A DNA stretch of 5,772 nt. It comes from Akkermansiaceae bacterium (lineage in GTDB: Bacteria; Verrucomicrobiota; Verrucomicrobiia; Verrucomicrobiales; Akkermansiaceae). The stretch covers positions 1-5,772 of the forward strand of contig JAQGPE010000471.1 of assembly GCA_028293225.1 (NCBI GenBank), written 5' to 3'. The translations under genes were made by a program, and so were the position numbers. Shown piece by piece: positions 5,716 to 5,772 of this stretch (within the stretch, counting starts at the first letter, position 1; every line of letters begins with the position of its first letter). Under the pieces are notes generated by a model. That model was given only the letters and a program-made list of their open reading frames with translations. It searched no databases and was not told the DNA's origin.

Positions 5716-5772
5716 CTCCGCTTTTCCCCGATCAACCGTAAGGCGCCATATCCGCCGGCCATCAGAATGGCA
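5652..5772 (-). CDS. Possible C-terminal end of a gene entering from the right, tail supplied by element B
   Basis: From the right edge one minus-strand frame reads AILMAGGYGALRLIGEKR and continues into the element as SASGGPKARPHTSLGRSEAQA before a TAG inside the CCTAGG hairpin. The first 18 residues could be the end of a real protein, for example a last membrane span plus a charged tail, but the piece is too short to assign. A second minus frame is also open across the same DNA. If the gene is real, its last 21 residues come from the repeat. Confidence 0.25.
   Translation of the reverse strand, partial: AILMAGGYGALRLIGEKRSASGGPKARPHTSLGRSEAQA

Overview
The window is GC-rich bacterial chromosome. 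The house-keeping genes, the class I ketol-acid reductoisomerase, the poor Shine-Dalgarno signals and the style of the dispersed repeats suggest a Verrucomicrobiota member (Opitutaceae-like). This assignment is inferred from sequence character, not from a database search.

Left part (1-1157): on the minus strand lies the first half of cysS (cysteinyl-tRNA synthetase, running off the left edge). It is preceded by a probable 36-residue single-span membrane protein that may share its promoter. About 230 bp of GC-rich intergenic DNA separates these from the plus-strand genes. Middle part (1158-4100): ilvC (branched-chain amino acid synthesis) with its own strong terminator, then a 530-residue MFS transporter with its own terminator. 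The two genes look like separate transcription units.

Right part (4100-5772): one gene for a four-span membrane protein of unknown function (minus strand, 4600-5289) sits between two directly oriented copies of an approximately 340-bp hairpin-rich element (A, 4149-4491; B, 5376-5715). Each copy has terminal inverted repeats built from nested palindromes (GGGCC-n3-GGCCC and CCTAGGCC...GGCCTAGG) around a well-conserved, non-coding-looking core. Element A alone is wrapped in two families of 7-bp tandem repeats arranged in mirror symmetry. No transposase is visible, so this looks like a MITE- or REP/BIME-like dispersed repeat.

The repeat pair is the main point of interest. The two copies differ by a compensatory base-pair change in one hairpin. 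Their end hairpins carry short or long loops on opposite sides. Short open reading frames run into the element from outside and could add tails to neighbouring genes. The coding genes are otherwise ordinary. I see no CRISPR, tRNA, rRNA, defence cluster or recognisable phage gene.
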